Shown here piece by piece: positions 8,367-15,294 of a DNA stretch of 64,000 nucleotides. Each line of letters starts with the position of its first letter. Within the stretch, counting starts at the first letter, position 1. The notes beneath the pieces were generated by a model. It saw only the letters and a program-made list of their open reading frames with translations. It was not told the origin of the DNA and made no database searches. This DNA comes from an uncultured Latescibacterota bacterium (GTDB taxonomy: Bacteria; Latescibacterota; UBA2968), in NCBI GenBank assembly GCA_951812755.1, contig OX638329.1:1907339-1971338 (forward strand), in the 5' to 3' direction. A program made the translations under genes and the position numbers.

Positions 8367-9629
8367 TTATTGAATAAATTCTTCAGCTATTGGATCGCGC
8401 GAGGTGTCGGGTACGCTGTGTTGCAGACCAATGCTGTCGTCTTGTTGTGTTGTGACTTCAAAATCGACGGGCAGGTCAATGCGAAAAACCGCGCCTGCGC
8501 CCGGCCGGCTGATTACGCGCAGCGTGCCGCGGTGTGCTGCAGCAATGCGAGAGCATATACTCAGCCCATATCCATTGCCCCGTTCCCGGGTTGAAAATCC
8601 GGGGTCAAATATGCGGGTTTGCAAATTTTCGGGAATGCCGGGACCATTGTCTTCCACTTCAATATATACTGAACTGCGCTCTGTATCGGCGCCGACCTGT
8701 ACTGTCACCACGCCATTATCTTCAATGGCTTCGATGGCGTTGAGGGTCAGGTTTGTGACGGCTTCAGATAACATGCCTGCGTCCGCTTTTACCTGAGGTA
8801 CATGGGATTCGGCGGCAAAGGCGAGTTCTTTTGTCCCTGCTCGTGCAGAGAGTTTATGGGTCATCTTTGCAATGAGTTGGGGCACATCGACCAGCGCGGG
8901 GTTCATGGTGTCTTGTTTCATAGACCGCAAGTAGGCAACCCATTGGTTGTAGATGTGTTCTTGTTCGTGTGCGATGTCTTTTAGATCATCCAGGCCGTCG
9001 GTATGAGGTAAATTGCGTATGGCGCGGCGCATTCGGCTGCCGGAGAGGCCCATCAGGTTTTTGATGCGATGGCCGTGCGTGTAGAGGCTTTCATAGACCT
9101 GTGCGCGTCCCAGGTCTATGAGTTCGAGAGAGAGCCGCGCGAGAATGCCCGGTGCTCTAACGCCAAATTCTTCGGTGATGCTTGCGTATTCGCGTTCCAT
9201 TTGTGTCGAACTCATGTGGTGAAAGAGCAATCGGGCGAGATTGCCATAGGGCAGCATGTAATCGGGTTCGAGGTGTATGGCGATTTTAAACTCGCCAAGT
9301 GCCGATAAAATTTGCCCATTTTGCATGAGCAAAACGCCCAGGTTGTTGTGCCCGGGCGCAAAGAGTGGATCGGCTTCTAAACCCCGGCGGTAAACGGCAA
9401 TAGCTCGATATGCGTTTTCCGGAAAGTCATCGAGCAGGCTGCCCAACAAAAAACAGACGCGATCAATCAGGGCTTGTTCCCCACTCTGGTCATCGACAGA
9501 CAAAATGTATTCGAGGTGTTCAACCGCTTTTTTGTAGTCGTCTGACCCCGGCGCTGCCCCGCGTGCGTGTTGCAGCGCCGTTTGGAAATGGGCTTCCAGA
9601 TCGGTGGTTGTGTTCAGGGTGTTGACCAT
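8367..9629 (-). CDS. TPR-containing sensor histidine kinase
   Basis: The 420-residue soluble kinase starts with TPR-like helices (about 30-165, including F-A-P-G-H-N-N-L-G-V-L). A phosphoacceptor helix with H-G-H-R-I-K-N-L-M follows near residue 190. The HATPase domain has an N box N-L-T-L-N-A-I-E-A-I, G1 D-N-G-P-G-I-P and G2 G-N-G-Y-G-L-S. There is no membrane segment, so it senses a cytoplasmic partner or ligand, possibly through the TPRs. It precedes the sigma-54 response regulator gene by 22 bases and almost certainly phosphorylates it. Upstream lies the flotillin gene, suggesting an envelope-stress theme. Confidence 0.92.
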   Translation of the reverse strand: MVNTLNTTTDLEAHFQTALQHARGAAPGSDDYKKAVEHLEYILSVDDQSGEQALIDRVCFLLGSLLDDFPENAYRAIAVYRRGLEADPLFAPGHNNLGVLLMQNGQILSALGEFKIAIHLEPDYMLPYGNLARLLFHHMSSTQMEREYASITEEFGVRAPGILARLSLELIDLGRAQVYESLYTHGHRIKNLMGLSGSRMRRAIRNLPHTDGLDDLKDIAHEQEHIYNQWVAYLRSMKQDTMNPALVDVPQLIAKMTHKLSARAGTKELAFAAESHVPQVKADAGMLSEAVTNLTLNAIEAIEDNGVVTVQVGADTERSSVYIEVEDNGPGIPENLQTRIFDPGFSTRERGNGYGLSICSRIAAAHRGTLRVISRPGAGAVFRIDLPVDFEVTTQQDDSIGLQHSVPDTSRDPIAEEFIQ

Positions 9630-9651
9630 GGCTGTACTTGCGTGTTGTAGG

Positions 9652-11172
9652 CTATGTCTGTGCGTCTTCTGAGGTATCGGATTTGCCGTTTTCCTCAGAC
9701 GCTTGTTCGCCGTTCATTTTGCCCAAAAATTCGGGCAATTCAAGCCCGGCCAGACGCGCCAGATCGTGCATGGGCGGTATGGCACCCATGAGGCGTTGTC
9801 CCAGGTTGGACATGCCACTCTCGCCATTGCCGCTGTCCCAGACCATTACTTTGTCGATGGGCAAGTTACTGATGGCTTTGGCCTGGATGTTGGCGACTTC
9901 GGTGAGGCGTTCGATGATCAAGAAGGCCGCTGCTGCCTGGTCGTTGCTGCCACAGGCTTCAACGAGCTGTCTGTATCCTTCGGCTTTGGCATTGAGTATG
10001 GCCTGAGTCCCTTGAGCTTCGGCCTGTTTTTGTGCGAGAATAGCGGCGGCTTCACCCTCGGCAATAAGGCGTCGCTGTTCTTTTTCGGCTTCTGCTTGAA
10101 CGACCTGGCGTTGTTTTTCAGCTTCTGCTTGAACGACAATTTCTGCGCGTAAACGCGCTTCTTCGCGCAGTGCTCGGGCTTCTTCGGCTGCTTTTTCCGC
10201 GGTTTCCTGCGCGACGCGAATGGCGCCGTCAGTGGCTTTGGTCGCTTCTTCTGCTTGTCGCCGCGCTTCTTCTTCTGCAACGCGTTGTCCTGCGCGATAG
10301 CCGGCTGTTTTTGCTTCTGCTTCTGTTTCTGACTGTACGGCTTCTGCTTCGAGAGCCGCGACATTTTGGCGTTTGTCTCGCCCGGCTTCTGCTTCGCCAA
10401 TTTCGGCTTCGGATTCGAGTGCGGCAACTTGTCGTCGTCTGTTTCGCGTTGCTTCTGCTTCGCCGACGTCGGCCTCTGACTCGGCTGCGGCGACCTCCCT
10501 ACGGCGATCGCGCGCGCGTTCGGCCACGCCAACCTGACCATGCCTGTCTTGTTCAGCCACGTCAATAGAGGCCTGGTTGATGGCTTCGGCTGCTGCTTTT
10601 TGCCCGATGGCTTTGATGTAGCCGCTTTCGTCGTCGAGGTCTTTGATGTTGACATTGATAACGCCCAGACCAATTTTTTCCATTTCAGTGGAGACGGCAT
10701 CATTTACTTTGGTCATGAATGCCTGTCGGTCCTGATTGATTTCTTCAATTTGCATGGTTGCAATGACTGCGCGCATCTGGCCGAGGATGATGTCTTGTGC
10801 CTGGCTCTGAATTTGATCGCGGGAAAGGCCCAGGAGGCGAATGGCCGCGTTTTGCATGATGCCGGGCTGGTTGGAGATGGCTGCTGTGACTGTGGTGGGC
10901 ACGGATACGCGGATGTTTTCCTGTGAAAGCGCGTTGTCCAGGTCGATGGGCACGACAAAGGGTTCGAGGTCGAGGTATTCATAGTCCTGCAATAGGGGCA
11001 GGACAAAAGCTGCGCCACCGTGTACACATTTTGCGGCTGAGCCACCTCCTGTTTTGCCGTAGATGACGAGTATTTTGTTAGATGGACAGCGCTTGTAGCG
11101 CGAGATGAATGTGAGGAATAGCAGAAGTACAACGGCTGCCAGGATGACGGTGAGAATGAATTCGGTGGGCAT
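9652..11172 (-). CDS. Flotillin-like SPFH/band 7 protein
   Basis: After one N-terminal membrane helix (F-I-L-T-V-I-L-A-A-V-V-L-L-L-F) comes an SPFH domain (about 30-200). A long Ala/Glu-rich coiled coil (about 205-420) with repeated E-A-E and R-R-x-V-A-A motifs follows, and then a C-terminal oligomerisation tail. This is the layout of bacterial flotillins (FloT/YqiK), which organise membrane microdomains. The ATG at 11172 is preferred over an upstream in-frame ATG because AAAGGAGG lies directly before it. The NfeD-like gene ends 16 bases upstream, matching the widespread nfeD-flotillin pair. Length about 506 residues, normal for the family. Confidence 0.93.
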   Translation of the reverse strand: MPTEFILTVILAAVVLLLFLTFISRYKRCPSNKILVIYGKTGGGSAAKCVHGGAAFVLPLLQDYEYLDLEPFVVPIDLDNALSQENIRVSVPTTVTAAISNQPGIMQNAAIRLLGLSRDQIQSQAQDIILGQMRAVIATMQIEEINQDRQAFMTKVNDAVSTEMEKIGLGVINVNIKDLDDESGYIKAIGQKAAAEAINQASIDVAEQDRHGQVGVAERARDRRREVAAAESEADVGEAEATRNRRRQVAALESEAEIGEAEAGRDKRQNVAALEAEAVQSETEAEAKTAGYRAGQRVAEEEARRQAEEATKATDGAIRVAQETAEKAAEEARALREEARLRAEIVVQAEAEKQRQVVQAEAEKEQRRLIAEGEAAAILAQKQAEAQGTQAILNAKAEGYRQLVEACGSNDQAAAAFLIIERLTEVANIQAKAISNLPIDKVMVWDSGNGESGMSNLGQRLMGAIPPMHDLARLAGLELPEFLGKMNGEQASEENGKSDTSEDAQT

Positions 11173-11188
11173 GGAACCTCCTTTAAGT

Positions 11189-11794
11189 TCAGGATTGAAT
11201 GGGTTCGACTTCAACGGTGGTTGTGTCGAGTGTTCGCAGCACGCGAACCGGCGTCTTGTTCTGGATGGACTGTCCGCCTTTGCTGCGCGCAGAGATGTAG
11301 TTGACGGCTCCGCTTTCCATCACGCGGATTTGACCGGCGCCATTTTCGGGGATGTCGATATAGACTTCGCCTTCATTGCCAATACAGGACGATAGGTTTC
11401 GGTTATGCGATTCGGAGAGTTGTTGCACTTTGTAGAAGAAGTAGGCAACCAGGACCATCCCCGCGCCGCCCCATACGAGGCCGCGAAGAACCGACTCTTC
11501 GATTGAGAGACCCAGATCGAGATAGAGTGCGCCGGCCCATCCAAAGAGCATGCCAAAGGCGATCACAGAACGCAGTGAGAGCAGTTGAAAGGTTGCGACA
11601 CCGTGATCATAAGGACTATTATCGACATCTGGTCCTGCATCGTTGGCATTGAAGTCGTCGGCAAGGCCATCTGCGGAATCGCCCAGGCCGATGAGTGTCG
11701 TAATAAATTGCCAGAGAAACAAAAGGGTGAAGAAGACAGCACAGCCATAGAATGCCTGATTGAGAGGCGCGAGTTCTGACCACCATGCCTGCAT
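11189..11794 (-). CDS. NfeD/YuaF-like membrane protein with OB-fold tail
   Basis: This 201-residue protein has about three hydrophobic segments (15-37, 72-95 and 105-125) followed by a soluble domain (about 135-200) of short beta strands, G-N-E-G-E-V-Y-I-D-I to V-R-V-L-R-T-L-D. That matches the OB fold of NfeD/YuaF proteins, which pair with flotillins in bacterial membrane microdomains. It lies immediately upstream of the flotillin gene. GGAGG precedes the ATG at 11794. Family assignment rests on architecture and neighbourhood more than on a single motif. Confidence 0.82.
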   Translation of the reverse strand: MQAWWSELAPLNQAFYGCAVFFTLLFLWQFITTLIGLGDSADGLADDFNANDAGPDVDNSPYDHGVATFQLLSLRSVIAFGMLFGWAGALYLDLGLSIEESVLRGLVWGGAGMVLVAYFFYKVQQLSESHNRNLSSCIGNEGEVYIDIPENGAGQIRVMESGAVNYISARSKGGQSIQNKTPVRVLRTLDTTTVEVEPIQS

Positions 11795-11920
11795 ATTAAC
11801 CTCCAGAAATCGATTGCGCGTTCTATCAACTGCTTTGGATGGAAAAGCAGGAAACGGCGACGCGCGAACCTGTTATTCTTAAATTTGTCTATGCAAAGGG
11901 CGAAAAGCAAGGGTTATTTC

Positions 11921-12511
11921 TTATCCGGGTTGTAGGCCGAGTTTGCGAAATTCGCTTTTGAGTTGACGGCGGGCGCGGCACAGCCAGGTTTTCACGGTTC
12001 CAAGCGGAACGCGAAGTGCCTGTGTGATTTCTTCGTAGGACCAGTCCATGACGTAGCGCAGCCACATGGCTTTGCGGTAGCGTTCGGGTAAGTTTTGAAT
12101 GCTTTTGTGGACCAATTGTATGCGTTCGCGTTTTTCTACTATTTGGTCTGGTAGTGTGCCGGGGATGATGTCGCGGATGACGTTGCGAACGATTTCGGGG
12201 TCTTCGGTTTGATAGACCCAGTTTTGCCGAACTTGCTGCGAGCGCAGGTGTGAGCGATAGACGTTGAGGGCTATTTGTGTGAGCCAGGTCGAAAATGCTG
12301 CCTGGCCTTTGAATGTGTGGAGCGAGCGATAGGCGCGGAAAAATGTGTCTTGCATCAGGTCGTCAATGGTGTCGCGGTCTGACATGCGCTGTGCGAGGGT
12401 GCCGTAGATTTGATTCTGGTATTTGTGGTAGAGTTTTTCAAAGGCTCGGCTGTCGCCCGAGAGGGATGCGCGAATCAGGTTTTGATCCTGTGTTTTCACT
12501 TTTTTCTCCAT
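11921..12511 (-). CDS. ECF-type RNA polymerase sigma factor
   Basis: The 196-residue protein has sigma region 2 (about 20-90, F-E-K-L-Y-H-K-Y with D-L-M-Q-D-T-F-F-R-A-Y-R) and region 4 (about 135-190, L-P-E-R-Y-R-K-A-M-W-L-R then Y-E-E-I-T-Q-A-L-R-V-P-L-G-T-V-K-T-W). This is the usual two-domain layout of extracytoplasmic-function sigma factors. No anti-sigma gene is recognisable beside it; the neighbours are small membrane proteins of the psp run and NfeD. One of those membrane proteins might take that role, but nothing in the sequence proves it. GGAG before the ATG supports the start. Confidence 0.92.
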   Translation of the reverse strand: MEKKVKTQDQNLIRASLSGDSRAFEKLYHKYQNQIYGTLAQRMSDRDTIDDLMQDTFFRAYRSLHTFKGQAAFSTWLTQIALNVYRSHLRSQQVRQNWVYQTEDPEIVRNVIRDIIPGTLPDQIVEKRERIQLVHKSIQNLPERYRKAMWLRYVMDWSYEEITQALRVPLGTVKTWLCRARRQLKSEFRKLGLQPG

Positions 12512-12569
12512 TCGTTAAGATAATTTGTTTATTACTATTCTATTGTTTGTGACAAGACGGATTTTTCCG

Positions 12570-12740
12570 TCAGTCTCTTTTGATCAAGCGGTAACCGATC
12601 CCAATACATATAACGGCGATGGCGAGTTTGAGCAGGAGAAAGAGTAGCCCAAATAGAGAGCCGATGAGCGGGAAGAGAACCTGGATGGCGAAAATGCCGC
12701 CAATGATGATGAGTACGATGCCTATGAGTTTTGCCAACAT
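12570..12740 (-). CDS. Small two-helix membrane protein, 56 residues
   Basis: A short open frame starts at an ATG preceded by AAAGGA and encodes two strongly hydrophobic helices separated by a short loop (L-F-P-L-I-G-S-L), ending in the basic tail R-L-I-K-R-D. The codon spacing and ribosome site fit the neighbouring small genes of the psp-like run. No family is recognised with certainty; it resembles the small integral membrane proteins often found beside PspA. Confidence 0.7.
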   Translation of the reverse strand: MLAKLIGIVLIIIGGIFAIQVLFPLIGSLFGLLFLLLKLAIAVICIGIGYRLIKRD

Positions 12741-12777
12741 GGGATATCCTTTTTTTCAGGAGGTGTGAGGTTGTCCG

Positions 12778-13137
12778 TCAATCCGAGATGGTCTGCGGAG
12801 GTGGAGATGGCGCAACGGATGATTGGTTGTTAAGACGCTCGAGTTTATCGTCGTTGGTGATGACGATGTCTTGAAGGTCGATGAGGCGTTTTTCGAGTTC
12901 TTTCACGCGTTTTGTCAGTTTTTCAGACAGGTTGTTGTTTTTTGTCGATCTGTTTCTTTTTTGGTTTTCTGACTCAAATGTGAATACAAGGGCGACAATG
13001 GTAATGATAGCCATGGCGATCCAGGCCGCCGCCAGGATGAGACCACCTCCAAATGTTGGGTTTTCGATATAGGCAATTGTACCGCCTGCAAGAATAATCA
13101 GACTGATACCAACCGTGAGTGTAAGAAAGATACGCAT
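12778..13137 (-). CDS. Small membrane protein with cytoplasmic coiled coil
   Basis: 119 residues: two hydrophobic helices (about 4-23 and 32-53), a basic linker, a coiled coil (about 68-105, L-T-K-R-V-K-E-L-E-K-R-L) and a Pro-rich tail. The segment L-I-D-L-Q-D-I-V-I-T-N-D-D-K matches the C-terminal signature of the next two genes upstream, so it is a longer paralogue. GGGAGGG precedes the ATG. It is comparable in layout to PspB-like proteins but not alignable by eye; function unknown. Confidence 0.7.
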   Translation of the reverse strand: MRIFLTLTVGISLIILAGGTIAYIENPTFGGGLILAAAWIAMAIITIVALVFTFESENQKRNRSTKNNNLSEKLTKRVKELEKRLIDLQDIVITNDDKLERLNNQSSVAPSPPPQTISD

Positions 13138-13160
13138 GATGCCCTCCCTTCTGGTTTAAG

Positions 13161-13394
13161 TTAGCGCGCAATGGGTGATCGGTCGAATTTTTCGTCAATA
13201 GTGATTAGAATATCCTGAATGTCTGTGAGCCTGCGGTCGAGTTCGTCCATTCGCTCATTCAAGCGTTTTTCCGCATCGCTGGGGATGGCCCCTTTGGTAC
13301 GGCGATCGATGTATTTGTGTACCGCTGATACAATGGCTGATACGAGGATGATCATCAATATGCCACCAATAGTGACACCAATAACATTAGTCAT
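13161..13394 (-). CDS. PspB-like small membrane protein, paralogue A
   Basis: 77 residues: one N-terminal membrane helix, then I-D-R-R-T-K-G-A-I-P-S-D-A-E-K-R and a heptad-rich helix containing M-D-E-L-D-R-R-L-T-D-I-Q-D-I-L-I-T. The layout, membrane anchor plus amphipathic coiled coil, is that of PspB. It is a tandem duplicate of the gene just upstream (same I-P-S-D-A-E and M-D-E-L-D-R-R-L-T-D-I-Q-D). GGGAGGGG precedes the ATG. A PspB-like partner role with PspA is inferred from context. Confidence 0.75.
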   Translation of the reverse strand: MTNVIGVTIGGILMIILVSAIVSAVHKYIDRRTKGAIPSDAEKRLNERMDELDRRLTDIQDILITIDEKFDRSPIAR

Positions 13395-13406
13395 GTTACC
13401 CCTCCC

Positions 13407-13604
13407 TTATTTTCTGCTGAGTTTTTCGTCAATGGTGATCATGACGTCCTGAATATCCGTGAGCCTGCGGTCGAGTTCGTCCATTCTCGCGTTTATGCGT
13501 TCTTCTGCATCGCTGGGGATGGATCCTCGGGTGCGGCGTTCAATGTATTTGTATGCCGCTGATGCGAGAATGATTATCGCAACCATGATTCCAATTTCAA
13601 ACAT
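13407..13604 (-). CDS. PspB-like small membrane protein, paralogue B
   Basis: 65 residues with a single membrane helix (about 4-18), Y-K-Y-I-E-R-R-T-R-G-S-I-P-S-D-A-E-E and the shared coiled-coil signature ending in Q-D-V-M-I-T-I-D-E-K. It is the closest relative of the next gene downstream. GGGAGGG before the ATG is strong. It sits between the pspA pair and the longer paralogue, giving three related genes in a row. Function is inferred from the psp context only. Confidence 0.75.
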   Translation of the reverse strand: MFEIGIMVAIIILASAAYKYIERRTRGSIPSDAEERINARMDELDRRLTDIQDVMITIDEKLSRK

Positions 13605-13625
13605 TATTTTTCCCTCCCAAACACA

Positions 13626-14291
13626 TTAAAGTTCATCCACGGGTCTCGCGCGGTGTTTTTCATCCCAGCGTTCGATTTCCGGAAAATGGTAAACGACCAT
13701 TCCCGAATCTGAGATTCGCATTTCCGCATGACCACTTATGGTTAATTCTCTCAGGATTTCTTCGGTTTTTTCAACCGTTATTCTGGTATCTGTCGCGGCT
13801 TCTATCACGGTGAGACTGCCTCCTTTTTCCCGGGCGAGACGGAGTATGCGGTGCTGATTTTTGGCATGTGCTTTTTTGTCTCCCGATCTTTTGACCCGGC
13901 GACCTGCCCACCATATAAGTTGAGAGATGATGATTAGAGCGAGGCCACCACTGAGTTCTTCGTGCATGAATGGGTTTGTGCCATCGACCCAGGGGGGATG
14001 TTGTATCAATACCATGAGTACGAGCATGAGGCCGGAAAATCCCATAAGTGCGGCCATTCCTATTAAACCATAAGCGAAGAGATAACGCATGGCACAACTC
14101 CCATCGGTGGCGAGATCAGAGAGGCGGTCGGGCACTCGCTTGAATGAATTGATTTGGAAATCGCTGCTTGCGCTGTGAACGCGCGCCTCCCAGTTCCCTT
14201 TCCATTTCTTTTTTATTTTTCGCTCTGCATCGTTGACCGCGCGGTCAATTTTGCTGGCGATTTCATCGGCGAGTTTTTCCAGGTCACGCAT
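13626..14291 (-). CDS. Membrane protein with possible C-terminal winged helix, coupled to pspA
   Basis: 221 residues. A charged N-terminal helix (1-35) is followed by two membrane helices (about 69-93 and 110-128) and then a basic linker. The C-terminal 75 residues look like a winged-helix fold (H-R-I-L-R-L-A-R-E-K-G-G, then I-T-V-E-K-T-E-E-I-L-R-E-L). The start ATG overlaps the pspA stop (ATGCGTGA), so translation is coupled. It could be a membrane-bound regulator of the stress response, taking the place PspC holds elsewhere. I do not recognise the family, and the winged helix is a judgement from pattern only. Confidence 0.65.
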   Translation of the reverse strand: MRDLEKLADEIASKIDRAVNDAERKIKKKWKGNWEARVHSASSDFQINSFKRVPDRLSDLATDGSCAMRYLFAYGLIGMAALMGFSGLMLVLMVLIQHPPWVDGTNPFMHEELSGGLALIIISQLIWWAGRRVKRSGDKKAHAKNQHRILRLAREKGGSLTVIEAATDTRITVEKTEEILRELTISGHAEMRISDSGMVVYHFPEIERWDEKHRARPVDEL

Positions 14292-14961
14292 CTTTTTGTC
14301 CCATTTTCTTTTTCAGTGCACTGAGTTCGTCTTCTACTGTGCTTTTGCGCTCGAGTTTGGAAAATTCTTCTTCCAGAGAGGGGTCGGCACTCGCCATTTC
14401 TTGATGGGCTTCGGCTTCAGCTTCTTCGGTTTCGATGCGCTGGCGGAACCGTTCAAAGCTCGAAAATGCGTCGTCGCCCACTCCCGAGAGACCCCTGGCG
14501 ATTTGCTTGCGGGCTTCTGCTGCACGGCGGCGAGCAATCAGGGTGCCCTGGCGGGTGCGGGCTTCGTCGAGTTTGGCTTTGAGTTGGGTGAGTTGTTGCT
14601 TGAGTTGGGATGAGGTTTTACGGCTTTCTTCGAGGGCTACTTCAAGGTCGTGCGTAGCTTCCTGGGTTGCAGCTTTGCGCTCGAGCGCGCGTCGGGCAAG
14701 GTCGTCTTCGCCAGCTTCAACGGCCATTTCGGCTTTTTTTTGCCAGGCTTCGATCTGATCTTGTTTTTCGAGATACTGTCTTTCCAGGCGTTTTTCATTG
14801 GCAACAGCCGTGCCGACCGAGGCAGTGGCTTTGTTGACGGCTTCTTCCATTTCCAGAATCATCTGGCGGATCATTTTTTCGGGGTCTTCTGCGCGGGTAA
14901 TCAGGTCGTTGACGTTGGCTTTGACGATGTCGGCCATTCTGTAAAAAATTCCGCGTGCCAT
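14284..14961 (-). CDS. pspA: PspA/IM30 family phage-shock protein
   Basis: The 225-residue protein is almost entirely helical, with the amphipathic N-terminus M-A-R-G-I-F-Y-R-M-A-D-I-V-K-A-N and D-P-E-K-M-I-R-Q-M-I that mark PspA/IM30/Vipp1. These ESCRT-III-related proteins bind stressed inner membranes and form large assemblies. AAAGGAG precedes the ATG. Upstream lies a sigma-54-like promoter, as in enterobacterial psp operons. The downstream genes form an unusual psp-like series of small membrane proteins. Confidence 0.95.
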   Translation of the reverse strand: MARGIFYRMADIVKANVNDLITRAEDPEKMIRQMILEMEEAVNKATASVGTAVANEKRLERQYLEKQDQIEAWQKKAEMAVEAGEDDLARRALERKAATQEATHDLEVALEESRKTSSQLKQQLTQLKAKLDEARTRQGTLIARRRAAEARKQIARGLSGVGDDAFSSFERFRQRIETEEAEAEAHQEMASADPSLEEEFSKLERKSTVEDELSALKKKMGQKDA

Positions 14962-15294
14962 GATCTGCTCCTTTCACAAGGTGCTGCATTTATGGGGATT
15001 CTGATGTTTTTTGCTGACGCACCCTTTTTATGCAAAGTCTATGCCAGGAGTGCGATATTATATTAAAGGTTGTTTTTTATATACATAGATATTTTTTAAA
15101 ATAGGACAGGTCGATAAAGTTGGTGAAAATTCCCATGTGTTCTGGCGAAAGAGACCAAATTTTCCATTTTTGATCGGATATTTTTAGAGGGTCCTATCTT
15201 GTCTTTTTTTTCTAAAAGGTCTATTATCTATCGGTTTGTCGCAAGTTGGTCTCAAATGACATCACTTTTTCACCCTATATACTGAATTTTTATA
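14962..15294. other. Divergent regulatory region between pspA and the LysM amidase
   Basis: About 330 AT-rich bases without a gene. They contain the sigma-54-like promoter for pspA (15031-15047). Two copies of ATAGGAC in opposite orientation (near 15103 and 15192) could serve as activator sites, and a TATACT hexamer stands 12 bases before the amidase ATG. Only the sigma-54 element is convincing. Confidence 0.55.
15031..15047 (-). promoter_or_regulatory. Sigma-54-type promoter of the pspA run
   Basis: On the minus strand CTGGCATAGACTTTGCA matches the -24/-12 consensus YTGGCACG-N4-TTGCW, with the invariant GG and GC exactly ten bases apart. Transcription would begin near 15020, about 60 bases before pspA. 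Sigma-54 control of psp genes is established in enterobacteria. A sigma-54 activator gene lies downstream in the same run. Confidence 0.75.

Noticed and set aside
9918-10703. Overlapping frames of low-complexity Lys/Arg or Leu/Arg composition
   Set aside because: They are shadows of the Ala/Glu-rich coiled coil of flotillin. Such codon runs open other frames by composition alone.
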